Shown here: positions 46,530 through 56,775 of the stretch, piece by piece
Position numbering within the stretch: position 1 is the stretch's first letter
Layout: each line of letters opens with the position of its first letter
DNA from: Marinomonas spartinae
GTDB lineage: Bacteria; Pseudomonadota; Gammaproteobacteria; Pseudomonadales; Marinomonadaceae
DNA: 64,000 nt
Reading direction: 5' to 3'
NCBI RefSeq assembly: GCF_900089775.1
Contig: NZ_FLOB01000002.1
Coordinates: 310,001 to 374,000, forward strand
Translations under genes and position numbers: made by a program
The notes under the pieces: model-generated
The model's database searches: none
What the model saw: the letters and a program-made list of their open reading frames with translations, nothing else
Told to the model about the DNA's origin: nothing

Positions 46530-48092
46530 ATGCGTAAGATGCCTGTTACCAACAAGGAATGTGATTACCCGAGCAATTATGTACTTGTCTCTAGTACGGA
46601 TGTGAAAGGCCGAATAACCTTTGTCAATGATGCCTTTTGTGAGGTAGCTGGCTACACTAGGGAAGAGTTAATTGGGGCGCCGCATAACCTTATTCGTCAT
46701 ATTGATGTCCCTCCAGCTGTGTTCGCCGATATGTGGGCCAACTTAAAGCAAGGCAACAGCTGGATGGGGATTGTAAAAAATCGCTGCAAAAGTGGTGATC
46801 ACTATTGGGTAAGTGCCCATGTTAGTCCTTTGATAGACAATCAAAAAATTATTGGTTATGAATCCGTCCGTCGTAAGGCGACAAGGGAAGAAATTCATCA
46901 CGCACAAAGTATTTATGATCGTATCAATGCAGGCAAAGGCATGTTACCCACTAAGACAAAACTACTTGCTTATTTGAGTAACCATACTTGGCCAGTAATG
47001 TTTTTCTTTGTACTACTGGGGATTATCAGTCTGTTAACCAATTCACTGGTATTTCAAATAGGTGGCCCAGTAGTGGCCTTATTAGGTTTTATATTGTCTT
47101 GGGTACAAAGTGAGTCTCTCAATGCCACAGCGTCAGCTTTACCCGTGGAAGCTAATAATCCGATTGGCCAGTATCTTTATACAAAAAGTGTAGGCTTAAA
47201 GGCCGCGATCCCCTTCGCTCATATACATCAACAAGCGGCGGCGGATACATTTCGTTATCGTTTAAAAGAAGGGGCAGCGCAATTGCGTAAGCGAGCAGCA
47301 GGTGCCAAACAAAGTGTCACCAGCAATTTGGCAAATTTTAATCAGCAGCGCCACACTTTTCAGAGTATTGTATCGGCCAGTTCACAAGTGCTGGCCAGTG
47401 CAAACGATGTGTCTGAACATGTAGGGAAAGCCGTTGAGGCGACAGGGGAAGTAGAAGTGGCTTCCAGAGAAAGTCAAACTCTCGCCAAAGTGACCGGTGA
47501 GACCATGCGTGAGGTCTATCGCGAAATTTTAGAAGCAAAGAAAGTTGTAGAAATCTTGGCATCACAAAGTGATGGTATCAACACCGTGGTCAACTCAATT
47601 AGTGATATCGCGGAGCAAACGAATTTATTGGCATTAAATGCGGCTATTGAGTCTGCTCGTGCAGGCGAAGCGGGACGAGGTTTTGCGGTTGTGGCGGATG
47701 AAGTGCGTGCATTGGCTATTCGCACTCAAGATGCGACGCAAAATATTAATAAGATGACAGAAACCCTAAAGAGCAACACGATAGAAGTTACTAAAACCAT
47801 TGATAAAGGGGCAACGGTTGCTCATGATGGTGTAGATAAAGTGACGCTTGTAGCGGAAAAGATGAAATATATTGAAACGTCGATTACTCGAATTGTTGAA
47901 ATGACCTCGCAAATCAATGTGTCGTCAGAGGAGCAAGCATCGGTTGCTCGGGATTTGAATAATCAAATGCAAGAGGTTGATGGGCTAAGTTTAAGAAGTA
48001 TTGAAAGTGCGGAAAGCATTGTGACGAATATTGCTCATATAGAAGAGGAAGCCTATGAGCAAGGTAACCTAGCCGAGCGAATGAAAGCCTAA
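46530..48092 (+). CDS. PAS-containing chemoreceptor, Aer-like
   Basis: The 520-residue protein has an N-terminal PAS domain (about 15-115; [21 protein letters not shown] and HRKSGDHYW-type loop [11 protein letters not shown]). Two close hydrophobic helices follow (about 153-171 and 173-193) with no periplasmic domain, then a methyl-accepting signalling domain (about 250-520) with the tip [20 protein letters not shown]. This is the Aer layout, so it likely senses redox or oxygen inside the cell and drives CheA/CheW. Bound cofactor is inferred, not shown. Confidence 0.88.
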   Translation: MRKMPVTNKECDYPSNYVLVSSTDVKGRITFVNDAFCEVAGYTREELIGAPHNLIRHIDVPPAVFADMWANLKQGNSWMGIVKNRCKSGDHYWVSAHVSPLIDNQKIIGYESVRRKATREEIHHAQSIYDRINAGKGMLPTKTKLLAYLSNHTWPVMFFFVLLGIISLLTNSLVFQIGGPVVALLGFILSWVQSESLNATASALPVEANNPIGQYLYTKSVGLKAAIPFAHIHQQAAADTFRYRLKEGAAQLRKRAAGAKQSVTSNLANFNQQRHTFQSIVSASSQVLASANDVSEHVGKAVEATGEVEVASRESQTLAKVTGETMREVYREILEAKKVVEILASQSDGINTVVNSISDIAEQTNLLALNAAIESARAGEAGRGFAVVADEVRALAIRTQDATQNINKMTETLKSNTIEVTKTIDKGATVAHDGVDKVTLVAEKMKYIETSITRIVEMTSQINVSSEEQASVARDLNNQMQEVDGLSLRSIESAESIVTNIAHIEEEAYEQGNLAERMKA

Positions 48093-48112
48093 CCAAACAC
48101 TTGTTGGTGATG

Positions 48113-48167
48113 AAAAAGCCCAAATGCAGATTTACTTGGATTAAGTTTATCGGCATTTGGGCTTTTT
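48113..48167 (+). terminator. Terminator after the chemoreceptor
   Basis: AAAAAGCCCAAATGC (48113-48127) pairs with GCATTTGGGCTTTTT (48153-48167) across a 25-nt loop. Confidence 0.85.
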
Positions 48168-48255
48168 TGCTTTCTCGCTGCTATTTGTTGTGGGTTATAG
48201 CTGAGTTTTAAGTGGGTATTTGTTATGGTTTATGCAATTGATTGTTAAGGAATAG

Positions 48256-49062
<807 letters not shown>

Positions 49063-49094
49063 TAACAAGTATACTCATAGAGGTGTTAAGCCAC

Positions 49095-49120
49095 AAAATG
49101 GCCGCTCATGCGGCCATTTT
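49095..49120. terminator. Terminator dapB/proV
   Basis: A perfect 11-bp stem AAAATGGCCGC / GCGGCCATTTT closes a TCAT loop. It lies between convergent dapB and proV and is symmetric enough for both. Confidence 0.88.
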
Positions 49121-49165
49121 TGCGCTTTTAAGATACTGAATGGTTTTAGGAAAGCATTAATAATG

Positions 49166-50371
49166 CTAGGGAGACAAAACGTCGGCTAATTTTTTCGCTT
49201 CTATTCTCCCTTTTAATATGCCTTTTTTATTAATCACCGGAATATCAAAAGGGGAGGTGAGGGCAATTGGAATCACATCTTGTAATGGTGTACTTTGACG
49301 TACAGAAGTGAGAGGCAGTAATACTTCCTTGAGAGTCGTGTTGTCGTCCATATCGTCCAGCTTTGCTCTGCTTAATATGCCCTGATAACCTTCCTCATCG
49401 AAAACAAACGCATGGTCCTTATCCTTAGGAAACTCACCCCTCACATCACCTGCTACTTTGCCTGTTAGTTTTTCAGTATTAGCAGTCATGATGGTTTGTA
49501 CGCTGAGCGCTCGTGCTCGGTTGACATCTTTCGCAAAGGCTCGAACATACTCATCCGCTGGGTTTAGGACGATGTCAACGGGATTGCCGACTTGAACCAG
49601 TTTGCCATCTTTCAATACTGCAATTCGATCACCAAGTCGAAGGGCTTCATCTAGGTCATGGGTGATGAAAATGATGGTTTTTTGTAGGTTTTCCTGTAGG
49701 TCTAAGAGTTGCTCTTGCATTTCACTGCGAATTAATGGATCCAACGCTGAGAAAGCTTCATCCATGAGCAATATTTCTGCGTCAGTACACAATGCGCGAG
49801 CGAGGCCGACACGTTGCTGTTGTCCACCAGAGAGTTGTGATGGGTACTGTTCTCCGTATCCTGTGAGACCAACCGTCTCAAGCCATTGGTTGGCCTTTTC
49901 TTCCCAGTCTTTCTTGTTTTCACCCTTGATGGATAAGCCATAGCCAACGTTTTCTAAAACGGTTCGGTGTGGCATTAAGCCGAAATGTTGAAAGACCATT
50001 GACATTTTGTGGCGGCGAAACGTGGTTAAATCTTTCATGGAAAACTCCATGATGTTATCGCCATCCACCCGAATGAGACCTGCTGTTGGGTCTATCAAGC
50101 GGTTAAAGTGACGGATAAGGGTTGATTTTCCTGAGCCAGATAGGCCCATAATCACGAAGATCTCACCGCGTTTTATGTTTAGATTAATATCCTGTAAACC
50201 AACAGTGTGACCCGTTTCGGCGAGAACTTCCTCTTTGCTTGCTCCCGCTTTAACTTTAGGGAGAACCTCTTTAGGGGTTTTGCCAAAGATCTGGTAAAGG
50301 CCTTCTATTTCAATCAGGGTTGTGCTTTTTTCTAGAGAAGGCTCATTAGTGTGTATGTTGTGTTCAGTCAT
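49166..50371 (-). CDS. proV: Glycine betaine/proline ABC transporter ATP-binding protein
   Basis: The 401-residue ATPase has Walker A GLSGSGKSTL, signature LSGGQQQR and Walker B ILLMDEAFSALDP, then two C-terminal CBS-like segments (about 280-400). These in OpuA/ProV-type pumps sense ionic strength. It is last in proXWV and overlaps proW by 8 nt. Uptake of osmoprotectants complements the ectoine operon at the window end. Confidence 0.92.
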   Translation of the reverse strand: MTEHNIHTNEPSLEKSTTLIEIEGLYQIFGKTPKEVLPKVKAGASKEEVLAETGHTVGLQDINLNIKRGEIFVIMGLSGSGKSTLIRHFNRLIDPTAGLIRVDGDNIMEFSMKDLTTFRRHKMSMVFQHFGLMPHRTVLENVGYGLSIKGENKKDWEEKANQWLETVGLTGYGEQYPSQLSGGQQQRVGLARALCTDAEILLMDEAFSALDPLIRSEMQEQLLDLQENLQKTIIFITHDLDEALRLGDRIAVLKDGKLVQVGNPVDIVLNPADEYVRAFAKDVNRARALSVQTIMTANTEKLTGKVAGDVRGEFPKDKDHAFVFDEEGYQGILSRAKLDDMDDNTTLKEVLLPLTSVRQSTPLQDVIPIALTSPFDIPVINKKGILKGRIEAKKLADVLSP

Positions 50372-51260
50372 TGTGTGCGCCCTCTAAATGTTTTTGGGTG
50401 CGTTTCGCGTAGCTTTGTGACACTCGGTCAAAGATAATCGCTAGCGCAACAATGGCTAAGCCATTTAAAAGTCCAAGCGTGAAATATTGATTGGTAATGG
50501 ATCTGAGAACCGGTTGACCGAGTCCATTAACCCCAATCATGGAGGCAATAACAACCATGGCGAGAGCCATCATGATGGTTTGGTTGATTCCAGCCATAAT
50601 GGTTGGCATGGCAAGGGGGAGTTGCACACCTAGCAATCTTTGAGTTGGTGTGGCCCCAAAGGCGGTAGCTGCTTCAAGGGTTTCTTTCGAGACGAGTCTA
50701 ATACCCAGGTTTGTTAAGCGAATAACAGGAGGAATGGCATAAATGACCACCGCGATTACGCCTGGAATTTTACCTATTCCAAGCAGCATCACCACTGGAA
50801 TTAAGTAAACAAATGCTGGCATGGTTTGCATGACATCAAGTAGCGGTGTGATGATGGATTGTGCTCTATCAGAACGTGCCATTAAGATGCCAATTGGAAT
50901 ACCCAGTGCGATAGAAATAAGGGTACACACTGTGATAATGCTTAGGGTTCGCATCGTGTTTTCCCACATGCCAAAGTAGCCAATGAGAAGTAATGAGATA
51001 ACAACGCCTAAGCTCAACTTCCAAGAGCGGGTAGCAGCATAAACTAAGCTGGTGATGGCAATGATGATGATCCACCAAGGGGTATGAATAAGCAGGTTAT
51101 CAAACCAGATAAGAAATTTTAAAAGAGGATGAAAAGCCGCTTCGATTGCGTCACCGTATTCGCGTGAAAAATGTCGATAAGCACCATCTAACGTTTGTCG
51201 AATGGTGAGTAAGTCTCGACGGCTCATATCAGGAAATTGTGTTAGCCAATTGGAAGACAT
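50364..51260 (-). CDS. proW: Glycine betaine/proline ABC transporter permease
   Basis: This inner-membrane permease has an N-terminal amphipathic stretch and about six or seven helices. The core is LLDVMQTMPAFVYLIPVVML and the EAA loop ATAFGATPTQRLLGVQLP, typical of ProW/OpuAB. The ATG at 51260 (298 residues) was chosen because the extra 20 upstream residues look non-homologous. Neither start has a strong ribosome site. It lies between proX and proV. Confidence 0.9.
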   Translation of the reverse strand: MSSNWLTQFPDMSRRDLLTIRQTLDGAYRHFSREYGDAIEAAFHPLLKFLIWFDNLLIHTPWWIIIIAITSLVYAATRSWKLSLGVVISLLLIGYFGMWENTMRTLSIITVCTLISIALGIPIGILMARSDRAQSIITPLLDVMQTMPAFVYLIPVVMLLGIGKIPGVIAVVIYAIPPVIRLTNLGIRLVSKETLEAATAFGATPTQRLLGVQLPLAMPTIMAGINQTIMMALAMVVIASMIGVNGLGQPVLRSITNQYFTLGLLNGLAIVALAIIFDRVSQSYAKRTQKHLEGAHND

Positions 51261-51323
51261 AATATGGGTCTCTTGCCGAAATAGAATAAGAGAGGGCTTT
51301 ATGAAGCCCTCTGAATACAAGAT

Positions 51324-52328
51324 TTATAGATTGTTAAGTGCGGTATCGAGCTTAGCCGCCACTTTTTTGCTAACCCATTTTGACCAAATATCTTTATGTT
51401 TTAGCATGAACTCTTCGGCGGCGTATTGGCCGTCAGCTTGGTTGTCTTCCATCCAAGCTAATAAGCTGTTCATTTGCTTGTTGGTGTATGAACGATGCTG
51501 TAAATACGCAAAGGCTTCAGGGGATCTTTTCTCGAATTTAGCCGTAGTCAGCGTATAAACTGGGGAAGGTGGGTACATGGTGGGTTTTGGGTCTAAGCAG
51601 TTTGCCTGAGTGATACAGGTGGTAAACTCTTTTTTATTGACGCCAGTTCCAAAATCTACCTTCACCATTTGATATTTCCCTAAAATGGCTGTTGGTGCCC
51701 AGTAGTAGCCAAACCATGGCGCTTTTTTCTCATAAGCATGTGCTAAGGTGCCTGCTAAGCCTGCTCCAGAACCTGGGTTGACTAGAACAAACCCTGCTTT
51801 TTTTAGATGTAATGCATTAAAAAGGTTCTGTGCTGATATTTGGCAGTTCCAACCAGGGGGACAGCCGTAAAATGCAGAGACTGAGCTATCTTGAGGGTTT
51901 GGGAAATCTTTCGCGTGTTTAATGACTCCTTGGATGGTGGCGAGCGATGGATCCTTGTCAACCATGTATTTAGGTACCCAAAATCCTTCTTCGCCACCGT
52001 CAGAGAGGGATTTCGCCGCAATTTTAAGGCGGCCTTCTTTAACACCGCGATCAATGGCGTCTTTCATTGAGTTTGTCCACATTTCTGGCGCTATGTCTGG
52101 TTCTCCTTTTTCTATCATGGAAGTACCTGTAGGCATGGTATCACCAGGAACGAGTTCAGCATGGCAGCCATAACCATGATTCAGGATGAACTTGTCTACA
52201 TTTGCCATTAATGTGGCTGAGTTCCAGTTCATATTTGCGATAGTGACCTTTCCGCATTGATTGTTTGCCGCGAAAACAGAGGTGGTTGCAAGGGTCATTA
52301 AACCTGCTAGGAGTGCTTTTTTATACAT
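51324..52328 (-). CDS. proX: Glycine betaine ABC transporter substrate-binding protein
   Basis: The 334-residue protein has a Sec signal peptide (cleaved near SVFA-ANN). Its OpuAC-type fold contains KVTIANMNWNSATLMANVDK and the aromatic residues (W, Y) that form betaine-binding boxes, such as APWFGYYWAPTAIL. The ATG has AAGGA 9 nt upstream. It is first of proX-proW-proV, the reverse of the E. coli proU order. The osmotic promoter should lie in 52329-52500. Confidence 0.92.
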   Translation of the reverse strand: MYKKALLAGLMTLATTSVFAANNQCGKVTIANMNWNSATLMANVDKFILNHGYGCHAELVPGDTMPTGTSMIEKGEPDIAPEMWTNSMKDAIDRGVKEGRLKIAAKSLSDGGEEGFWVPKYMVDKDPSLATIQGVIKHAKDFPNPQDSSVSAFYGCPPGWNCQISAQNLFNALHLKKAGFVLVNPGSGAGLAGTLAHAYEKKAPWFGYYWAPTAILGKYQMVKVDFGTGVNKKEFTTCITQANCLDPKPTMYPPSPVYTLTTAKFEKRSPEAFAYLQHRSYTNKQMNSLLAWMEDNQADGQYAAEEFMLKHKDIWSKWVSKKVAAKLDTALNNL

Positions 52329-52623
52329 AGTAGATTCCTTCTGATTATTATGTTGTGTACTTATTGTATTAATTTAGTTTACATATCTAAGTATTTATAG
52401 CAAATTTTTGTCAGAATTATTAAGAATTAAGGAGTTGTTATCGCTTCGATACCGTGAAGAATGTCGTAATAGGCGTTTGATATTGGTGCTCAGTGAGCCT
52501 GATAATAGTGGTGTTAGTATGAGGTCAAAATAATGCTAGAAGCTTGTCTATTAACAAAAAAACTCGACTATATTGCACAGTCGAGTTTCTATAAGATTTG
52601 TGATGTAAGGAAGTGATTGAGTG
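52329..52623. promoter_or_regulatory. proX upstream region
   Basis: These 295 bp carry the proX promoter and the end of the marR transcript. AT-rich, with no gene. I found no convincing -35/-10 pair. The marR terminator lies at 52560-52588. Confidence 0.4.
52560..52588 (-). terminator. Terminator of the MarR gene
   Basis: AAACTCGACT (52560-52569) pairs with AGTCGAGTTT (52579-52588). On the minus strand it is followed by a run of Ts (A-run at 52552-52560), directly after the stop at 52624. Confidence 0.8.
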
Positions 52624-53103
52624 TTATTGATTAGGAGAATTAATGTCTAGAAGAGGGGCCGCATCAATGTGCTCTGCATCCATCATGATGGCAATACGCT
52701 GCAAAGAGGACAGAACTTGAGTTTGTTCCCAACCTTGTAGACTCTCAAACTCGCTAATGAACTTCTCATGTAATAGAGGTGGCGCTGAGTGGAGTAAAGT
52801 GCGGCCTTGCTCGGTTAGTCTGGCATTTACGATGCGTTTGTCTTTTTGAGCTCTAACACGCTCAACCATTTTACGATCTTCCAATCGGTTCAAAATAGTG
52901 GTTACCGTGGCTTGGCTCAATGATACGCTGTCGGATATTTTGCGAACGGTAACATCGCCCAAACTCTCAATAGAGCGTAGCACCATTATTTGAGGGATAG
53001 TTAATCCACAAGCTTTCACGACTCGTTTTGACTGTAAATCAGTCGCACGGATGATACGGCGTAAATGGACAAGGACATCATGTAAATGTTGTGATTCAGG
53101 CAT
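52624..53103 (-). CDS. MarR family regulator, EctR-like
   Basis: The 159-residue winged-helix repressor has LTIPQIMVLRSIESLGDVTV and the recognition region SLSQATVTTILNRLEDRKMV, with wing DKRIVNARLT. Its C-terminus MMDAEHIDAAPLLDIN resembles MarR proteins linked to ectoine clusters (EctR), which repress ect genes at low salt. It lies directly upstream of proXWV and 7 kb from ectA. The start ATG at 53103 was chosen; the frame is open to 53202. An EctR role is inferred. Confidence 0.7.
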   Translation of the reverse strand: MPESQHLHDVLVHLRRIIRATDLQSKRVVKACGLTIPQIMVLRSIESLGDVTVRKISDSVSLSQATVTTILNRLEDRKMVERVRAQKDKRIVNARLTEQGRTLLHSAPPLLHEKFISEFESLQGWEQTQVLSSLQRIAIMMDAEHIDAAPLLDINSPNQ

Positions 53104-53215
53104 ATTGCTAAAGCAACTCATAAAAAATGTGACAGATAATAGCCAGTATTGGCAACTTAGAATCCTATTATAAGTGAGAAAGTACACATCAAACAGACTC
53201 AATTACAAAAGATTA

Positions 53216-53235
53216 TAGCTCTAATTATAGAGCTA
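53216..53235. promoter_or_regulatory. 20-bp palindrome upstream of the MarR gene
   Basis: TAGCTCTA-ATTA-TAGAGCTA is a perfect 8-bp inverted repeat between the phrB stop and the marR start (113 nt upstream). The size suits a MarR dimer operator. It could instead be the phrB terminator, but its T-run on the minus strand is weak. Confidence 0.45.
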
Positions 53236-53301
53236 AACCAATCATTACGAAAGTTTTATTGGCAATTTGCTAAAAGGCTAACTGAATTGGCGTTTGACGG
53301 T

Positions 53302-54705
53302 TTAGGAGTGATGGTTTTTTAATCGATCAAACGCTTCGATGGCTGCTTTGCGTGCGGTTTTATAATCCACAATCGGGTTCGGGTAACCTAGTGCGTCTCT
53401 TTGATCGGTAGACGGATTATGAATCGATTTATTATCCAAGCTTTTTAGCTCTGGGACAAAACGACGAATAAACTCCCCTTTTGCATCGTAGCGTTCCGAC
53501 TGCCTTGTGGGGTTGAAGACACGAAAATATGGTGCTGCATCGCAACCTGTCGAAGCACTCCATTGCCAGCCACCGTTGTTGGCCGCGAACTCACCATCAA
53601 TCAGTTTGCTCATAAAATACTGCTCTCCGTGATGCCAGTCTGCAAATAATAACTTGCTGAAGAAGCTTGCAGTGATCATACGTAAGCGATTATGCATCCA
53701 GCCTGTTTGATTGAGTTGTCTCATGGCCGCATCGACGATAGGAAATCCCGTTTGGCCTTTTTGCCAAGCAAGCCGCTCTGCTTTGTTGTCGCGCCATACT
53801 ATGCGGTCTGTTTCAGGTTTAAAGGGTTTGTGTTTTGATAACGTAGGAAAGTGCAGCATAAGCTGACGGTAAAAATCTCGCCAAGCCAACTCTTTTAACC
53901 AAATACTGTCTTGCCATGATCGGCCTTGCTCATTGCAAACATAGGCTATGGCATACACGCATTCCCTAGGCCCCAATGCGCCAAGGGCAAGATAAGGGGA
54001 TAATGTACTGGTGCCTGGTGTCATGGGAAAGTCACGTTGTTTGTCATACAGGTCTTCTTTACGATGACAAAATTGCCAAAGTGTTTGGTTGGCTTTGTCT
54101 TGATCTGGCTTCCAGAGATCATCTCGAAACGGCTGTTGCCATATCATGGTAAGAGGCTGTTCAGAGAGCGCATCTGCTTGTTTTTTGGGGATAGGCAGTG
54201 GCTCAATAGATTGCTCATTCAACATGGTGAGCCAGCGTTTATAAAAGGGAGTAAAGACCTTAAAAGGTGTACCTTGTTGACTTAGTACTGGGCGAGAAAC
54301 GATCAGGTCAGGCTCTTGTGGATGTACTTCAATGTGAATGGCTTGGAGTGCTTGCTTAACTGCTTGGTCTCTTTGCCGTTCGTGGATCGGGAAATCTTGG
54401 TTGTACCACAGGTGTTTGATGCCATTGTCTTGGCAATATTGGCACAAAATATCAGGTATATGCTTAAAGCGATCTACTTCAATGAGGTCCGCTGGAATAC
54501 CAAGACTGACCAGTTTGCTAAACAAACAGCGAATCAAACCTGCTCTCAGTCCTATTTTTGACCCAGACTCATGATGCTCTTGCCATTGTTTTGGCGTGGC
54601 AATCACAATCACCCGAATGGGACCTTTTAGGGAGGCAAAATATAAGGCTGGATTGTCTTGCCAGCGTAAATCATTCCGGATCCAGACGAGCTGCTCTATA
54701 GCCAT
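53302..54705 (-). CDS. phrB: Deoxyribodipyrimidine photolyase
   Basis: PhrB repairs UV-made cyclobutane pyrimidine dimers with blue light. The 467-residue class I protein has an N-terminal antenna domain (EQLVWIRNDLRWQDNPAL) and a C-terminal FAD domain with LAWRDFYRQLML, MHNRLRMITASFFSKLL and FAANNGGWQWSASTGCD. It is third in the operon FAD protein - DUF523/DUF1722 - phrB, 9 nt after its neighbour. Confidence 0.93.
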   Translation of the reverse strand: MAIEQLVWIRNDLRWQDNPALYFASLKGPIRVIVIATPKQWQEHHESGSKIGLRAGLIRCLFSKLVSLGIPADLIEVDRFKHIPDILCQYCQDNGIKHLWYNQDFPIHERQRDQAVKQALQAIHIEVHPQEPDLIVSRPVLSQQGTPFKVFTPFYKRWLTMLNEQSIEPLPIPKKQADALSEQPLTMIWQQPFRDDLWKPDQDKANQTLWQFCHRKEDLYDKQRDFPMTPGTSTLSPYLALGALGPRECVYAIAYVCNEQGRSWQDSIWLKELAWRDFYRQLMLHFPTLSKHKPFKPETDRIVWRDNKAERLAWQKGQTGFPIVDAAMRQLNQTGWMHNRLRMITASFFSKLLFADWHHGEQYFMSKLIDGEFAANNGGWQWSASTGCDAAPYFRVFNPTRQSERYDAKGEFIRRFVPELKSLDNKSIHNPSTDQRDALGYPNPIVDYKTARKAAIEAFDRLKNHHS

Positions 54706-54714
54706 AAAAGACTC

Positions 54715-55713
54715 CTATACGGTATTGCGGATGCCAAGCGCACTTGGGTAAGGGGCAAAATAACGTTGTTCTTGTACATATTGACTGCCGTAATGTTTTA
54801 AATAATGGTGCAACAGGGCCACAGGCGTGGCGAGATTCACCTCTCCTCGGCGGTATTGTTCAATCACGTTTAATATGTCTTGGCGGATCGAAGAATCAAC
54901 CGAGCGTTTTAGATAGCCAATAAGGTGCATTAATACATTACAGTGGTTTTTTCGTTTAGCAGGTTTGGCAAGAGCGGTCATAAAGCCCTCAAAGTACGCT
55001 TCCTTTAGCTCATCTAATGTTCTTGGGTCGTTACCAGAGAGCATTTTTCCTAATTGTTTGTAAGCGGCTTGAGAATGGGCCATAACCAAATATTTGTAGC
55101 GGCTATGAAAAGCAATAAGGGCTTTCATGCTTGGTCTGGCATTGACACAGTGGCGAAACTCATGGTGGGCGAATACTCGTGTTAAAAAGTTTTCACGTAG
55201 CATAGGGTCGTTGAGTCGACCGTCTTCTTCGACGGGTAAAAGTGGATAGCGGGATTGTAAGGCTCGGGTGAATAATCCTGTTGTGCGCTGCATATGAGGG
55301 TGGCCATTTTCCTGATAAACCTTGATACGTTCTAGTCCACAACTTGGAGAGTTTTTCATCAGAATATAGCCGTCTAAGTGGCTTAGCTGATCAATATAGG
55401 GTTGGCTGGCGGCCATGAATACGTCGGAAACATCGCCTCCTTTTTGATCTGAATAGGTCATTCTTGGGGCCTCTGGGTCACCTTCGAGACGTAGTGTTGG
55501 CCGAGGTGTTCCAAACCCAGCAGCGACTTCAGGGCAAAATTTTTGATAATCAAAATAGGTGCTTAAATGTTGATCGCAATAAGTGGATCGACTATGTCCA
55601 CCATTAAATCGAACATTATCACCCAGCAAACAGGCACTGATGCCAACAGGAATGCGGTGATTTAGATGATCTGCATGAAATTGGTGTTGTGGGAGCTGTT
55701 CAATGGTTGTCAT
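54715..55713 (-). CDS. DUF523-DUF1722 protein (YbgA-type)
   Basis: The 332-residue protein fuses an N-terminal DUF523 (about 15-160; VGISACLLGDNVRFNGGHSR with Cys and KNSPSCGLERIKVY) to a C-terminal DUF1722/YbgA domain (about 190-320). Such proteins are often next to photolyases, as with E. coli ybgA-phr, but the function is unknown. Conserved cysteines suggest metal or redox chemistry. It overlaps the FAD gene by 4 nt and precedes phrB by 9 nt, so all three are one operon. Confidence 0.83.
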   Translation of the reverse strand: MTTIEQLPQHQFHADHLNHRIPVGISACLLGDNVRFNGGHSRSTYCDQHLSTYFDYQKFCPEVAAGFGTPRPTLRLEGDPEAPRMTYSDQKGGDVSDVFMAASQPYIDQLSHLDGYILMKNSPSCGLERIKVYQENGHPHMQRTTGLFTRALQSRYPLLPVEEDGRLNDPMLRENFLTRVFAHHEFRHCVNARPSMKALIAFHSRYKYLVMAHSQAAYKQLGKMLSGNDPRTLDELKEAYFEGFMTALAKPAKRKNHCNVLMHLIGYLKRSVDSSIRQDILNVIEQYRRGEVNLATPVALLHHYLKHYGSQYVQEQRYFAPYPSALGIRNTV

Positions 55714-56708
55714 CTTGTTATCCTCATCTGATTGAGATGGTCACATAGACTCAAAGCGCTTATTAGGGCACCTTCAGCATCACCTTGGCAGAGCCAATCA
55801 CCAGCAAGGCCAATATTTTTCTGGGTATGCCACATAAACGGCTGCTGATGGTTAGTCGCTTCGGTTCGTGCCAACAGCCATCGATGGGGAGCGCCTGTAT
55901 TTTTCGGTATGAGTTGAGTTTCATGGAAAAATGCTTGGCATAATAAGGTCGCAACGACGCCTTTATTCTCTTCCAAATGGTGCTGAGTCCACTCTGGTGA
56001 CGCCTGTATGACCCATCTTTCTGCACGGCTTTGCCCTCTGTTAGGCTTGTTACTGTCTTTGACAAGCCTCTGTAATGATGACGATTTGGGCGTTATGATC
56101 GATGGCATTGTAGAAGGCTCAGTGTCTAGCCACATGGCCCATTGTGGTTGAGTCGTTTGGGCTGCCTTATGAGCGCTTGTAAAGAGTTCATTGATATCCT
56201 GAGTTGTTGATAATAGCGCCGCCGTCTGAGAAGCCGGTGCGGTAATAATAAGGCATTTAGCTTGTGCTACGGTCTGGTGTTGCTCATCACAGAGTCGCCA
56301 AATATTCGTTGTTACCAGACTATCTTGTTCAAGGTAATGGATACGTGTATTGGTAATTAAATTGCTTTTAGCTAACCAATGACGAGTAATGGCGCTCATT
56401 TTGGGAATACCAACATATGCCTGTGCATCAGACCAGTAAGCCGCAACACCTTGCTCTACCAATGCTGTAAAAAGTGGTCGAGTGGCTTTATGGCTAATTG
56501 AAATAAAGGGAGTACCAAGCTCACAGCTTGTGCTTTGGTCAAGACGTTTACTACTAGCACGGCCACCAGAGCCCCGACTCTTTTCAATAACACAGACTGA
56601 CCATCCCATGTGGGAAAGTTGTTGGGCGCATAAACTGCCCGCAAGTCCTGCTCCGACAATCGCAACATCATAGTATGGGGGCGAGCTGTGTGGTGTTTCC
56701 TTGGTCAT
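55710..56708 (-). CDS. FAD-dependent amine-oxidase-like oxidoreductase
   Basis: The 332-residue protein starts with a Rossmann dinucleotide fold VAIVGAGLAGSLCAQQLSHM and EKSRGSGGRASSKR. It ends with NIGLAGDWLCQGDAEGALIS, the second FAD motif of the renalase/amine-oxidase group. The substrate is unknown. The ATG at 56708 was chosen because GGGAGA lies 7 nt upstream. It is the first gene of the light-linked operon, divergent from the MerR gene across a 203-bp box-filled region. Confidence 0.82.
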   Translation of the reverse strand: MTKETPHSSPPYYDVAIVGAGLAGSLCAQQLSHMGWSVCVIEKSRGSGGRASSKRLDQSTSCELGTPFISISHKATRPLFTALVEQGVAAYWSDAQAYVGIPKMSAITRHWLAKSNLITNTRIHYLEQDSLVTTNIWRLCDEQHQTVAQAKCLIITAPASQTAALLSTTQDINELFTSAHKAAQTTQPQWAMWLDTEPSTMPSIITPKSSSLQRLVKDSNKPNRGQSRAERWVIQASPEWTQHHLEENKGVVATLLCQAFFHETQLIPKNTGAPHRWLLARTEATNHQQPFMWHTQKNIGLAGDWLCQGDAEGALISALSLCDHLNQMRITR

Positions 56709-56775
56709 ACTTTTCTCTCCCATTATCTAACCTTGCTTTGAGTTATCTGTTGTAAGACTTATACGGTAGAATTGC

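Noticed and set aside
53104..53202. N-terminal extension of the MarR protein to 53202
   Set aside because: The additional 33 residues are hydrophobic and unlike the family. The start at 53103 gives the normal MarR length, though neither has a clear ribosome site.
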